From Aldersonia sp. NBC_00410 (GTDB lineage Bacteria > Actinomycetota > Actinomycetes > Mycobacteriales > Mycobacteriaceae): a stretch of DNA of 64,000 nt. The notes below the pieces were generated by a model, which did no database searches, was not told where the DNA came from, and saw nothing but the letters and a program-made list of their open reading frames with translations. Shown in pieces: positions 35,425 through 45,873 of the stretch. Each line of letters starts with the position of its first letter. Positions within the stretch are counted from its first letter, which is position 1. A program made the position numbers and the translations under genes. The stretch covers positions 248,001 through 312,000 of the forward strand of contig NZ_JAPENM010000003.1 in NCBI RefSeq assembly GCF_026342035.1, written 5' to 3'.

Positions 35425-36381
35425 TCAGTCCGTCGTCGAGCCGCGCGTAGCCGGGGGCGCGGTGAAGCGCACCAGTTCGGCCGACACCTGGTCGGGTTTC
35501 TCCTGGTGCACGTAGTGCCCGGCGCCCCCGATGCTGACCAGCTCGCGGCGCGGTGCCCAGGTCGTGCAGCGGCGGAACGTGCGGACCAGCACGAACGGGT
35601 CGAGGTCACCGTGAATCTGCAACACCGGGATGCGGATCGGCTCGTCCATCGCCGTCATGAATCGGCGCCCGTCCGGGCGCCACTGGCTGCGGAAGGCCCA
35701 GCGCTGGTATTCCAGCGCGCAATGCGCGGCGCCGGGAATTCGAATGGCCGAACGCATGTGCCGGGCGGTCTGGGCGAACTCCGTGGTGGCCGGCCACGCG
35801 GGTCCGCTGTACAGGCGCAGCATCTGCTCGACCGCGAATCCGTTGGCACTGGTCAGTTTCCGCTCCGGAAGCAATGGCAGCTGGTAGCCCAGGAAGGTCG
35901 GTAGCCACGCAGTGCGTTGCGGGCGGTCGCGCAGCACCGAGCGTTTCAGTGCGATCGGATGCGGGGAGGCGACCAGTGCGATGGACCGGACCAGGCGCGG
36001 ATGCAGCACCGCGGTCGCCCAGCACACCAGTCCGCCGTCGGCGTGCCCGACCAGCGTCGCGTCCTGGTGGCCGAGTGCCCGAATCAGGCCGGCGACGTCG
36101 CCCGCCAGCGTCCATCCGTCGTAGCCGCGCGGCGGCTTGTCCGAATCGCCGTAGCCGCGCAGGTCCACCGCGACCGCCCGGTAGCCGGCACCCGCCAGAC
36201 CGGCCAGCTGATGCCGCCACGACCACCAGAAATCGGCGAAGCCGTGCAGCAACAGCACGAGTGGAACATCCGGCGCGGATGCACCCGCCTCGACGACGTG
36301 GAAGCGAATCCCGTTGGCGTGGATGTCACGATGCGTCCACGGTCCGTCGAGGCGGACCGTGGATGGATCCGGCGCGGTCAT
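35425..36381 (-). CDS. Alpha/beta hydrolase, EphE-like, with altered nucleophile elbow
   Basis: A 318-residue alpha/beta-hydrolase in the position of mycobacterial ephE (Rv3670). The oxyanion motif is LLLHGFADFWWSW, the cap-side RGYGDSDKPPRGYDGW resembles epoxide hydrolases, and the acid (HGDLDPFV) and base (GGAGHYVHQE) are present. The nucleophile elbow reads VGHADGGLVCW: in the usual G-H-Nu-x-G-G pattern the nucleophile position is Ala, with Asp one residue later. It may therefore be inactive or use a shifted Asp. ATG at 36381; no strong ribosome binding site was seen. Convergent with marP. Confidence 0.85.
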   Translation of the reverse strand: MTAPDPSTVRLDGPWTHRDIHANGIRFHVVEAGASAPDVPLVLLLHGFADFWWSWRHQLAGLAGAGYRAVAVDLRGYGDSDKPPRGYDGWTLAGDVAGLIRALGHQDATLVGHADGGLVCWATAVLHPRLVRSIALVASPHPIALKRSVLRDRPQRTAWLPTFLGYQLPLLPERKLTSANGFAVEQMLRLYSGPAWPATTEFAQTARHMRSAIRIPGAAHCALEYQRWAFRSQWRPDGRRFMTAMDEPIRIPVLQIHGDLDPFVLVRTFRRCTTWAPRRELVSIGGAGHYVHQEKPDQVSAELVRFTAPPATRGSTTD

Positions 36382-36451
36382 GGCCGCGTGCGACGGCTCG
36401 GCCGGGCACGCCGGGATCGAGACGTCGAGAGCGGCAGCATTGCGTGGGACT

Positions 36452-37000
36452 TTAGTTGCGGATCGCGTCGCTCGCGTGCCGCGCCGTGCCGGGTCCGTGA
36501 TCGCCCGCACCGACCGCATCGTGCTCGCCCGGCAGTACGGTCCTGGCCTGCTTGAGCGAGTCGATGGTCTTCTCCGGCGCCCGCAACTTGCGTACCCGCA
36601 GGTATCCGAACAGTGCGAACAACGCTGCGATCACGACCATCAGCGCGAACACGATCAGGAATGCGGCCCAGCGCGGCAGCCACTCGGCGAGTAGTTCGGC
36701 GAGGAAGAAGAAGAAAAAGAAGGCGCTGAACAGCAGCACGGTGAGCGCGAGGATGAACAGGAGGCTGCCCTGCAGGCCCTTCTTGACCTCGCCGGTGACC
36801 TCCGCCTTGGCGAGTTCGACCTCGGCGCGGAACAGCGTGGACATCTGCGTCGTGGCGTCGCGAACGAGGTGCCCGAGGCTCGCCGTCCCCGGCATCTGCA
36901 CGTCGACATCCGAGAGCGGAATCGATGCGACCGTCGAGGGCGCACCGGGCTCGCCTGTTGCGCGCCGACCGCCTTCGTTGCCGTTACTACGGTGTGTCAC
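36452..37000 (-). CDS. Phage-holin-superfamily-like membrane protein (Rv3669 position)
   Basis: A 182-residue protein. A polar N-terminus and an amphipathic helix (LVRDATTQMSTLFRAEVELAKAEVTGEVKKG) are followed by two close transmembrane helices (LLFILALTVLLFSAFFFFFFLAELL, given by ends, and AAFLIVFALMVVIAALFALFGYL) and a charged tail. This layout fits the actinobacterial phage_holin_3_6/DUF1469 family, which is chromosomal and not lytic in known cases. I chose the GTG at 37000 with GGAAGGG upstream; ATG at 37021 is the alternative. Its start lies inside the last 14 bases of nhaA, so it is coupled to it. Function unknown. Confidence 0.8.
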   Translation of the reverse strand: MTHRSNGNEGGRRATGEPGAPSTVASIPLSDVDVQMPGTASLGHLVRDATTQMSTLFRAEVELAKAEVTGEVKKGLQGSLLFILALTVLLFSAFFFFFFLAELLAEWLPRWAAFLIVFALMVVIAALFALFGYLRVRKLRAPEKTIDSLKQARTVLPGEHDAVGAGDHGPGTARHASDAIRN

Positions 37001-38297
37001 TGCTCGACCCTTCCGGTTCATCGTCGTCGTTACTTTCGGCCCGGTTGCCTGAGCTACCGACATGTCGCGGCGCGTCCGCTGCACCGTGCCCGGCGGGCGG
37101 TCGCATCGTCTGCCGGGCCTGGTGTACCCGACCGCGGCGGAAGAGCAGCGCCGAGCCGACCAGGGATGCGACCAGCGAAGCCGACAGTACCGCCGCCTTC
37201 GCCGTTTCGACCGCCAATCCCGGCTCGTTCTCCAACGCAAGTTCCGCTATCAGAAGGCTAACGGTGAACCCGATTCCGCCGAGCACCGACAGGGCGAACA
37301 TGTCGCGGTAGCCCAGGTTCGCCGGCCGGGTTGCCACCCGTAGCCGGATCGCCAGCCAGCTGACGCCGAAGATTCCCACCGGTTTGCCGATCAGCAGCCC
37401 CGCGATCACAGCGAGCGCGATCGGGTTCGTGCCGAGATCGGACAGCAGCCCGGCGCCGACCGCCACCCCGGCGGCGAAGAACGCGAACACCGGCACGCAG
37501 AAGCCCGCCGACAGCGGCTGCAACCGATGTTCGAGGCGGCTGGCGGGGGCCTCGTCCTCGTCGGGATCGCGGCGCACCCGGGTGGCGAGCGCGAGCGCCA
37601 CCCCGGCGAGCGTCGCGTGAATGCCGGAGTTGTGCAGGGCCATCCAGGCGAACAATGCCAGCGGAACATAAAGGAAGGGCGTGGTCAGGCGGGCATGTTG
37701 GGCGAACCAGTACCCGGCTACCGCGCCGAGGGCCGCGAGTAGCCACCACAGCGAGATCGAGGCCGTGAAGAGCACCGCGATGAGGAGGATTGCCAGCAGG
37801 TCGTCCACGACCGCGAGGCTGAGCAGGAACACCCGGGCGCTCGACGGAATCCGCGATCCGGTCAGTGCCAGCACCCCGAGTGCGAAGGCGATGTCGGTCG
37901 CTACCGGGATCGCCCACCCGCGATCCATGCCGGGCGTGCCCCACCCGATGGCCGCGGCAATGAGCGCCGGCACCACAACGCCGCCGACCGCCGCAATGAC
38001 CGGCAGCGTCGCTCGGTGGCGGTCGGCGAGTTCACCGACAACGAGCTCACGTTTGAGTTCCAGTCCCGCGACGAAGAAAAACACCGCGAGCAGCCCGTCC
38101 TGCGCCCAGTCGTTGAGCGACAGGTGCAGGTGCAGACTTTCGGGACCTATCTGCCAGTTCTGCAGCGACTCGTAGACGTCCGACCAGGGCGAGTTGGCCC
38201 ACACCAACGCGATTGCCGCCGCGGCGAGCAGGATCGTGCCGCCGACGGTTTCGGTGCGCAGGTAGCGCGCGAATTCCGAGCGGAGCGGTTGCGTCAC
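36987..38297 (-). CDS. nhaA: Na+/H+ antiporter NhaA
   Basis: A 436-residue antiporter exchanging external protons for internal sodium. About 11-12 transmembrane segments; the family helices are recognisable (LLAVFFFVAGLELKRELVVGEL; GWAIPVATDIAFALGVLAL, with the Asp of the PVATDIAF motif; SLAVVDDLLAILLIAVLFT, with the ion-binding Asp pair of the VDD motif). A hydrophilic tail rich in Ser/Asp ends the protein. GTG start at 38297, 41 bp after acs, so it is probably co-transcribed. nhaA is not part of the mycobacterial block at this point and looks like a local insertion. Confidence 0.94.
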   Translation of the reverse strand: MTQPLRSEFARYLRTETVGGTILLAAAAIALVWANSPWSDVYESLQNWQIGPESLHLHLSLNDWAQDGLLAVFFFVAGLELKRELVVGELADRHRATLPVIAAVGGVVVPALIAAAIGWGTPGMDRGWAIPVATDIAFALGVLALTGSRIPSSARVFLLSLAVVDDLLAILLIAVLFTASISLWWLLAALGAVAGYWFAQHARLTTPFLYVPLALFAWMALHNSGIHATLAGVALALATRVRRDPDEDEAPASRLEHRLQPLSAGFCVPVFAFFAAGVAVGAGLLSDLGTNPIALAVIAGLLIGKPVGIFGVSWLAIRLRVATRPANLGYRDMFALSVLGGIGFTVSLLIAELALENEPGLAVETAKAAVLSASLVASLVGSALLFRRGRVHQARQTMRPPAGHGAADAPRHVGSSGNRAESNDDDEPEGSSSDTP

Positions 38298-38338
38298 GGA
38301 AATGGTTTCGCCGCTACGGCGCGGCGGGCAGCCAACCC

Positions 38339-40276
<1,938 letters not shown>

Positions 40277-40310
40277 TCGCTACTGCCTTCCGCGTCGAAG
40301 ATGCCGCATC

Positions 40311-40352
40311 GCGGCGCCGGCGGTGGAGTGATCGGGTCCCCACCGGCGCCGC
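40311..40352 (-). terminator. Large GC-rich hairpin between phosphoketolase and acs
   Basis: GCGGCGCCGGCGGTGG (40311-40326) pairs with CCCACCGGCGCCGC (about 40339-40352) around a 12-base loop. There is no T-run, so it may attenuate rather than stop transcription from the phosphoketolase gene into acs. Confidence 0.55.
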
Positions 40353-40379
40353 GCCGTGTTGTCCTTCCTACAGGTGGCG

Positions 40380-42848
40380 CTACTCGTTGTCGCCGCCGGT
40401 CGCTGCCGTCGCGCCGATCTCGTCCGCGCCGAGGACCTCCCGCGCCGCCGGCCACACCCAGTCGCGCACCTCGGGCAAATCGTCGCCGTGCGCCCTGGTG
40501 TACTCGCGGGCAGCGAGCCGCTTGTCGACCATCTGCTGACGCAGTGTGGCCGCCTTCGACTGCAGGAACGGCACCCGGTCGATCACGTCGATCACGAGGT
40601 GGAAGCGGTCGAGGTCGTTGAGCATCACCATGTCGAACGGCGTGGTGGTGGTGCCTACCTCCTTGTACCCGCGGACGTGAATGTTGTTGTGCCCGTTGCG
40701 GCGATAGGTGAGCCGGTGGATCAGCCACGGGTATCCGTGGTAGGCGAAGATCACCGGTTTGTCGGCGGTGAAGACCGCGTCGAAATCGCGGTCGGACAGC
40801 CCGTGCGGATGCTCGGTGGCGTCCTGCAGGCGCATCAGATCCACGACGTTGACGAAGCGGATCTTCAGGTCGGGCAGGTGCTGTTTGAGCAGATCCACGG
40901 CCGCCAGACCTTCGAGTGTCGGCACGTCACCGGCCGCGGCGATCACCACGTCCGGATCCTCGCCGAGCTTCTCGGTGCCCGCCCATTCCCAGATGCCCAG
41001 TCCGCGGGTGCAATGCGCGATCGCCTGCTCCATGGTGAGGAAGTTCGGCGCAGGCTGCTTGCCGGCGACCACCACGTTCACGTACTGGCGTGAACGCAGG
41101 CAGTGATCGTAGGTGGACAGCAGTGTGTTGGTGTCCGGCGGCAGGTACACCCGTACCACCTCGGCCCGCTTGTTCACCACGTGGTCGATGAAACCGGGAT
41201 CCTGGTGGCTGAATCCGTTGTGATCCTGGCGCCAAACATGGCTGGACAGAAGGTAGTTCAGGCTCGCCACCGGCCTACGCCACGGGATGTGGTTGGTCAC
41301 CTTCAGCCACTTGGCGTGCTGGTTGAACATCGAGTCGATGATGTGGATGAACGCCTCGTAGCAGTTGAACAGCCCGTGCCTGCCGGTGAGCAGGTAGCCC
41401 TCGAGCCAGCCCTGGCACTGGTGTTCGGACAGCATCTCCATCACCCGGCCCGCGCGGGCGAGATGCTCGTCCACCTCCGGGCCGATGAAGTCGGCGTTCC
41501 ACTGCTTGTCGGTGATATCGAAGACGGCCTGTAGCCGATTGGACGCCGTCTCGTCCGGGCCGAAAATGCGGAAGTTGTTCGGATTCAATCGAATTACATC
41601 GGTGAGCCACTCGCCGAGCCGGCGCGGCGCCTCGGTCAGCGGCGCGCCCGGGGTCGGCACATCGACGCCGTATTTGCGGAAGTCGGGCAACCGCAGATCC
41701 TTGAGCAGCAGTCCACCGTTGCCGTGCGGGTTGTCGCTCATCCGCAGCTCACCCGCCGGGGCGAGCGAGGCGATATCGGCGTGCAGCCTGCCGTCCTCGT
41801 CGAACAGTTCCTCGACGTTGTAGGAGGCGAGCCAATCGGCGAGGACCTGCAGATGCTCGGGGGTGTCCCGCGCGTTCGCAAGCGGCACCTGGTGCGCGCG
41901 CCACGACCCGGTGGTCTTCTTTCCGTCGATCTGGGCGGGACCGGTCCAGCCCTTCGGCGTGCGGAACACGATCATCGGCCACTGCGGCCGGGAATCGTCA
42001 CCGTCGGCGGCGCGGGCCTTGATGTCGGCGATCTCGTTCAGCACCTCGTCGAGGAGCTCGGCAAACCGGCGATGGCAGTCGGCCGGATCGTCGCCCTCCT
42101 CGACCACGAAGAAGTGCGGCTTGTGGCCGTAGCCGACCATCAGGCTGGCCAGCTCGTCATTCGGAATGCGTGCCAGCACCGTGGGATTGGCGATCTTGTA
42201 TCCGTTCAGGTGCAGGATCGGCAGCACGACGCCGTCGTGGATGGGATTGACGAACTTGTTCGAGTGCCAGCTGGTGGCCAGGGCGCCCGTCTCTGCCTCG
42301 CCGTCGCCGATCACCGTCGCGACCAGCAGGTCGGGATTGTCGAACGCCGCTCCGTAGGCATGCGAGAGGGCGTAGCCGAGCTCGCCGCCCTCGTGGATCG
42401 AACCCGGCGTCTCCGGCGCGACGTGCGAGGGTATCCCGCCCGGGAAGGAGAACTGCCGGAACAGCCGCTGGATGCCCTCGGCGTCGGGAGTGATGTCCGA
42501 GTAGTACTCCGAGTAGGTGCCGTCGAGGTAGGCGTTCGCGACCAGGCCCGGCCCACCGTGGCCGGGACCGGTCACATAGATCGTCGACTGCTCCCGTTCC
42601 TTGATGGCACGGTTGAGATGCGCATAGATGAAGTTCAGGCCGGGCGTGGTGCCCCAGTGCCCGAGCAATCGAGGTTTCACGTCGTCGCGAGTCAGCGGGG
42701 TGCGCAGCAGCGCGTTGTTCAACAGGTAGATCTGTCCCACCGACAGGTAGTTCGCGGCGCGCCACCAGCCGTTCAGTTGCGCCACTGCAGTGTCGGTCAG
42801 AGGGCTCACCGTGGCCGTTCGCCAGGTGCTCGCGGAAGTCGTCGTCAC
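40380..42848 (-). CDS. xfp: Phosphoketolase (xylulose-5-P/fructose-6-P)
   Basis: An 822-residue thiamine-diphosphate enzyme (EC 4.1.2.9/4.1.2.22) cleaving xylulose 5-phosphate or fructose 6-phosphate to acetyl phosphate and an aldose phosphate. Family stretches: [61 protein letters not shown], the TPP motif [10 protein letters not shown], and [15 protein letters not shown]. The GTG at 42848 has AGGAG 8 bases upstream. First gene of a minus-strand group xfp-acs-nhaA-membrane protein. No phosphotransacetylase or acetate kinase gene is in the window, so how acetyl phosphate is used here is open. Confidence 0.96.
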   Translation of the reverse strand: MTTTSASTWRTATVSPLTDTAVAQLNGWWRAANYLSVGQIYLLNNALLRTPLTRDDVKPRLLGHWGTTPGLNFIYAHLNRAIKEREQSTIYVTGPGHGGPGLVANAYLDGTYSEYYSDITPDAEGIQRLFRQFSFPGGIPSHVAPETPGSIHEGGELGYALSHAYGAAFDNPDLLVATVIGDGEAETGALATSWHSNKFVNPIHDGVVLPILHLNGYKIANPTVLARIPNDELASLMVGYGHKPHFFVVEEGDDPADCHRRFAELLDEVLNEIADIKARAADGDDSRPQWPMIVFRTPKGWTGPAQIDGKKTTGSWRAHQVPLANARDTPEHLQVLADWLASYNVEELFDEDGRLHADIASLAPAGELRMSDNPHGNGGLLLKDLRLPDFRKYGVDVPTPGAPLTEAPRRLGEWLTDVIRLNPNNFRIFGPDETASNRLQAVFDITDKQWNADFIGPEVDEHLARAGRVMEMLSEHQCQGWLEGYLLTGRHGLFNCYEAFIHIIDSMFNQHAKWLKVTNHIPWRRPVASLNYLLSSHVWRQDHNGFSHQDPGFIDHVVNKRAEVVRVYLPPDTNTLLSTYDHCLRSRQYVNVVVAGKQPAPNFLTMEQAIAHCTRGLGIWEWAGTEKLGEDPDVVIAAAGDVPTLEGLAAVDLLKQHLPDLKIRFVNVVDLMRLQDATEHPHGLSDRDFDAVFTADKPVIFAYHGYPWLIHRLTYRRNGHNNIHVRGYKEVGTTTTPFDMVMLNDLDRFHLVIDVIDRVPFLQSKAATLRQQMVDKRLAAREYTRAHGDDLPEVRDWVWPAAREVLGADEIGATAATGGDNE

Positions 42849-43004
42849 ATCACACGCTCCTATAGGGCAGGGATGGATTGCCACTGCTATCCAACCGCAG
42901 AATGCGCGACGAGACCGAAGTTTCGCCGCTGTCGATGCGAACCCTGCGCGAATCCGGGCAACGATCGATGGCAGACGCGGTGGCTGTGATGGTTGGCTGG
43001 TCGC

Positions 43005-43445
43005 ATGGAGCAGTCGTTGAGTGTCATCACGCTCGGGGTCGCGAATGTCGAGCGAGCGCGGGCGTTCTACGTCGACGGGCTGGGCTGGCAGCCGACCCTG
43101 GTCGTGCCCGACGACGTCGTGTTCATTCAGGTCGGGCACGGTGTGCTGCTCGCGCTGTGGAACGCCGAGCACATGGCCGCCGAGGCGGGGCCCGTCGTCG
43201 ATACGCAGGGCGCCGCCGCGGCGCCGTCGATCACGTTGGGCCACAATGTCGCCGACGCCGAGACCGTCGACATCGTGCTGCGCCAGGCCCGCGCAGCGGG
43301 CAGCCCCAATACCGCGTCCGGGGCGTGGCGCGAGTGGGGCGGCTACTCGGGATACTTTTCCGACCCCGACGGCTACCGCTGGGAGGTCGTCCACAACCCG
43401 GGCCTACGGGTCGACGAAACCGGGCGGGTCATCTTCGAGCCCTGA
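43005..43445 (+). CDS. VOC-superfamily (glyoxalase-like) protein
   Basis: A 146-residue vicinal-oxygen-chelate protein with two beta-alpha-beta-beta-beta halves ([44 protein letters not shown]) and the closing [23 protein letters not shown]. The metal-ligand pattern of true glyoxalase I is not complete: the first-half His is missing, while Glu at WEVVHNP is present. The role could be resistance, an isomerase or a structural one. ATG at 43005 rather than TTG at 42993. Divergent from the phosphoketolase gene and 27 bp before the Fic-like gene. Confidence 0.85.
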   Translation: MEQSLSVITLGVANVERARAFYVDGLGWQPTLVVPDDVVFIQVGHGVLLALWNAEHMAAEAGPVVDTQGAAAAPSITLGHNVADAETVDIVLRQARAAGSPNTASGAWREWGGYSGYFSDPDGYRWEVVHNPGLRVDETGRVIFEP

Positions 43446-43472
43446 TCCCGCCGGGCGGTACCCTCGAGCACC

Positions 43473-44216
43473 GTGACCGATCCGTTGCTCGCGCTCGTGG
43501 ACCTACCCGGTGTCCGCGCTGCGGCGGAAAGCGCGCGCGATGCTCTCGCCGAGGTGCACCGGCACCGCGCCAACCGCCGGGGCTGGCCGACGACCGCCGC
43601 AGAGGCCGCGGTGCGGGCGGCGCGGGCGTCGGCGGCGATCGAGGGCGCCGACATCACGCTCCCCGAGGACGGCAGGGTGATCGAGCCGGTCCTCGCGGGA
43701 TCGCTGCGGGTCGGGCAGGCCATGGACGGCGCCGCGTTGGGGAACACGGTGCGAACGTGGGAGCGCGCACCGCTGCAGACGTTGGCGCGGCTGCATCTGC
43801 TCGCGGCCACCGATATCGCCGGCGCCGACGAACTCGGTCGGCCGCGGACCGCCCCCGATGTCGGCGAGCGTCTGAATCTGCTCGGCCAGGTGGTTGTGCA
43901 GTCGAGGGCACCTGCGCCCGTCGTGGCCGCGGTGGTGCACGGCGAGCTGCTGGCGCTTGCGCCGTTCGGCACCGCGGACGGCATTGTCGCGAGGGCGGCG
44001 TCGCGGTTGGTGGCGGTGGCAAGCGGGCTCGATCCACACAACCTTGGTGTCCCGGAGGTCTCCTGGCTGCGTCGCCGCGACGATTACCTGGCCGCGGCGC
44101 AGGGGTTCGCGACCGGTGCGCCGGACGCTGTCGGTGCATGGCTCACGCTGTGCTGTGCGGGCCTCGAGGCCGGTGCGCGTGAGGCGACGTCGATCGCGGA
44201 CGCCGCGCAGGGATAG
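43473..44216 (+). CDS. Degenerate Fic-domain protein (Rv3662c-like)
   Basis: A 247-residue protein at the place of mycobacterial Rv3662c. Residues 53-58 read SAAIEG, matching the (S/T)xxxE(G/N) inhibitory helix of Fic AMP-transferases. At residues 163-171 the Fic motif HPFxxGNGR is present only as APFGTADGI: Pro-Phe and one Gly remain, but the catalytic His is Ala and the phosphate-binding Asn and Arg are gone. The surrounding helices (VVHGELLALAPFG, then VARAASRLVAV) align well with Fic. It should be unable to transfer AMP by the known mechanism. GTG start at 43473. It points toward the probable Ms1 RNA on the other strand. Confidence 0.75.
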   Translation: MTDPLLALVDLPGVRAAAESARDALAEVHRHRANRRGWPTTAAEAAVRAARASAAIEGADITLPEDGRVIEPVLAGSLRVGQAMDGAALGNTVRTWERAPLQTLARLHLLAATDIAGADELGRPRTAPDVGERLNLLGQVVVQSRAPAPVVAAVVHGELLALAPFGTADGIVARAASRLVAVASGLDPHNLGVPEVSWLRRRDDYLAAAQGFATGAPDAVGAWLTLCCAGLEAGAREATSIADAAQG

Positions 44217-44228
44217 CTCGGCTACAGA

Positions 44229-44275
44229 CAAAAATGTGGGCGGCGCTGCCGATGGGTATCGACCTCGCCGCCCGC
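44229..44275 (-). terminator. Rho-independent terminator on the minus strand (probable Ms1 3' end)
   Basis: Read on the minus strand, GGGCGGCG and CGCCGCCC (plus-strand positions 44266-44273 and 44238-44245) form an 8-bp GC stem with a 20-base loop, followed within four bases by TTTTT (44230-44234). It faces away from the HAD phosphatase gene and has no protein gene directly upstream, so it marks the end of an RNA coming through the gap. Confidence 0.75.
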
Positions 44276-44600
44276 AAACACGGATTGTTGGGTTACCAGG
44301 CGTGCTATAGGTGGGTTGTGGTTTTCGGCCTCGGCGTAGTCCGGATATCGAAGGGTCATCCCCGCAACCGGTGCGGGGTTCTTGCCAACGAAGAACCCGA
44401 ATCTCGCAGGCCCACAACACTTTTGCCCTTGGAGTGGTCTGCTCCGCGTGGGTGCTCAACATCCGTGCTGGGATTGTCCGATCGGGAGGTCGAAACTTCT
44501 CTTCCGCTTCGGCCTTGGCCTCCTGGAAATCCGTAACTCCTTTGTACCCCGCGACCTCGCGCACTTCAAGAGTTTGGCGGAATCCGACCCTTAAAATGCC
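44230..44600 (-). ncRNA. Probable Ms1 (MTS2823-like) RNA that binds core RNA polymerase
   Basis: In M. tuberculosis the highly abundant Ms1/MTS2823 RNA (about 300 nt, 6S-like, bound to core RNA polymerase) lies between Rv3661 and Rv3662c on the Rv3661 strand. Here the gap between the orthologous genes is 502 bp, has no credible protein, and on the same relative strand ends in a T-run terminator. The ends can pair as in a 6S-like rod: AAGGGTC near 44586-44592 with GACCCTT near 44352-44358, and a strong GGGTTCTT/AAGAACCC hairpin (44376-44398) lies inside. The 5' end is uncertain (about 44590-44610). Identity is inferred from synteny and folding, not sequence search. Confidence 0.65.
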
Positions 44601-44718
44601 TGATCGAAGGTGAAAGATGTTGCAGGCGCGCAATATTCGTGCAAATCCAATACCCGACACGACGTCCCGCTGCGCCCTCCTGGGTGCGTACGGCCCGCGG
44701 GGCGGGCAGGCCACGCCG

Positions 44719-45540
44719 CTAGCGGCGACGACGCAGCAAACTGTAGGTGACTGCGCCGGCCAGCATTGCGCCGATTGCGGCCACCCCGGTCGCGGCCAGC
44801 GTCGTGGACGATGGCGTTGGCAGGCGGGCGCGCAACGACACCGGATTCGAGAACGTGAGCACCGGCCAGCCGCGCTCGGCGGCCTCGCGCCGCAATGCCC
44901 GGTCCGGGTTGACCGCCGTCGGGTGTCCCACCGCCGAGAGCATCGGCACATCGGTGACCGAATCCGAGTAGGCGAAGCAGCCATCCAGGTCGTAACCCTC
45001 GCGCGCTGCGAGTTCCGTGATGGCTTCCACTTTTCCTTCGCCATAGCAATAGAATTCGAGATCGCCGGTGTATTTGCCGTTCCGAACGACCATTCGCGAC
45101 GCGGCGGTATAGGTCGCGCCGAGTGCTTCGGCGATCGGCGCGACCAGCTCTTGGCCCGAGGCGGAGACCACTACGACGTCGTGGCCGCGGATCTTGTGGT
45201 CGGCGATCAGGTCGGCCGCCTCGGCGAACACGAGCGGATCGACGACGTCGTGCAATGTCTCGGCAACCACAGTCTTGACCTGCTCGACGTTCCAGCCCCC
45301 GCACATGCTGGTGAGATGCGCGCGCATCCGTTCCATCTGGTCGTGGTCGGCGCCGGAGAGAAGGAAAAGGAAGTGTGCGTAACTACTCTTCAGCACCGCC
45401 CTCCGGTTGAGCAGGCCTTGGTCGAAGAACGGCCGGCTGAAGGCGAAGGTGCTCGACCGGGCGATCACCGTCTTGTCCAGATCGAAGAACGCGGCGATGC
45501 GCCCCGGTTGGCTGGTTGCCGCTGGCTGCGCCGTCACCAC
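44719..45540 (-). CDS. HAD-IB family phosphatase (SerB-like, Rv3661 type)
   Basis: A 273-residue HAD hydrolase. Motif I FFDLDKTVI (Asp20, Asp22), motif II VVVVSASG (Ser), motif III Lys in GEGKVEAI, and motif IV AYSDSVTDVPML. The cap helices resemble SerB-like phosphatases, and a C-terminal hydrophobic helix (ATGVAAIGAMLAGAVTYSLLRRRR, ends given) would anchor it to the membrane. Tandem GTG codons at 45540 and 45537 can both start it. Divergent from the 6C RNA and tad operon, and convergent in outline with the Fic-like gene across the Ms1 gap. The substrate is not known; phosphoserine is possible but the tail argues for a lipid or envelope role. Confidence 0.9.
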   Translation of the reverse strand: MVTAQPAATSQPGRIAAFFDLDKTVIARSSTFAFSRPFFDQGLLNRRAVLKSSYAHFLFLLSGADHDQMERMRAHLTSMCGGWNVEQVKTVVAETLHDVVDPLVFAEAADLIADHKIRGHDVVVVSASGQELVAPIAEALGATYTAASRMVVRNGKYTGDLEFYCYGEGKVEAITELAAREGYDLDGCFAYSDSVTDVPMLSAVGHPTAVNPDRALRREAAERGWPVLTFSNPVSLRARLPTPSSTTLAATGVAAIGAMLAGAVTYSLLRRRR

Positions 45541-45627
45541 ACCAGGATATGCACGGCTGCGACACCCCGTTCATTTCCCGGCGCGCGTCCGAAAGGTTGA
45601 ACTTGCAAATACCCATATCGGCAGGTG

Positions 45628-45633
45628 TAGTAT
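45628..45633 (+). promoter_or_regulatory. -10 element of the 6C RNA promoter
   Basis: TAGTAT preceded by TG two bases upstream, with TTGCAA at 45603-45608 as the best -35 (19-bp spacing). Transcription would begin near 45640, right at the first hairpin of the 6C RNA. Confidence 0.55.
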
Positions 45634-45639
45634 TGCTAC

Positions 45640-45735
45640 TGCCTGGACACGTTCCAGGGACGTTCAGCCCGACCCCCCGGGGCTGAACCTGACGGCCCCA
45701 GCCTCCTCCCCCCTGGCTGGGGCCGTCCTCTATTT
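45640..45735 (+). ncRNA. 6C small RNA
   Basis: Two consecutive hairpins with cytosine-rich loops. Hairpin 1: GTTCAGCCC (45662-45670) pairs with GGGCTGAAC (45680-45688); its loop contains CCCCCC. Hairpin 2: GACGGCCCCAGCC (45691-45703) pairs with GGCTGGGGCCGTC (45715-45727); its loop also contains CCCCCC, and CCTCTATTTC follows, making it the terminator. This is the defining layout of the actinobacterial 6C RNA. In M. tuberculosis the 6C RNA (B11) lies between the same two genes, Rv3660c and Rv3661, on the Rv3660c strand, as here. The C loops can pair with G-rich ribosome binding sites. Confidence 0.9.
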
Positions 45736-45873
45736 CCGGTCGGTTCCCCTCCGTACCAGCCGATTCGAGCGCAGAACGCAATAGCCCGCCGGAATTTGTG
45801 GACAACTTCGACGTTGTCCACATCCGTCGATCTCGCCCACCCAGCGCGGTGATTTCCGGCCAGGCTCGGGGTC

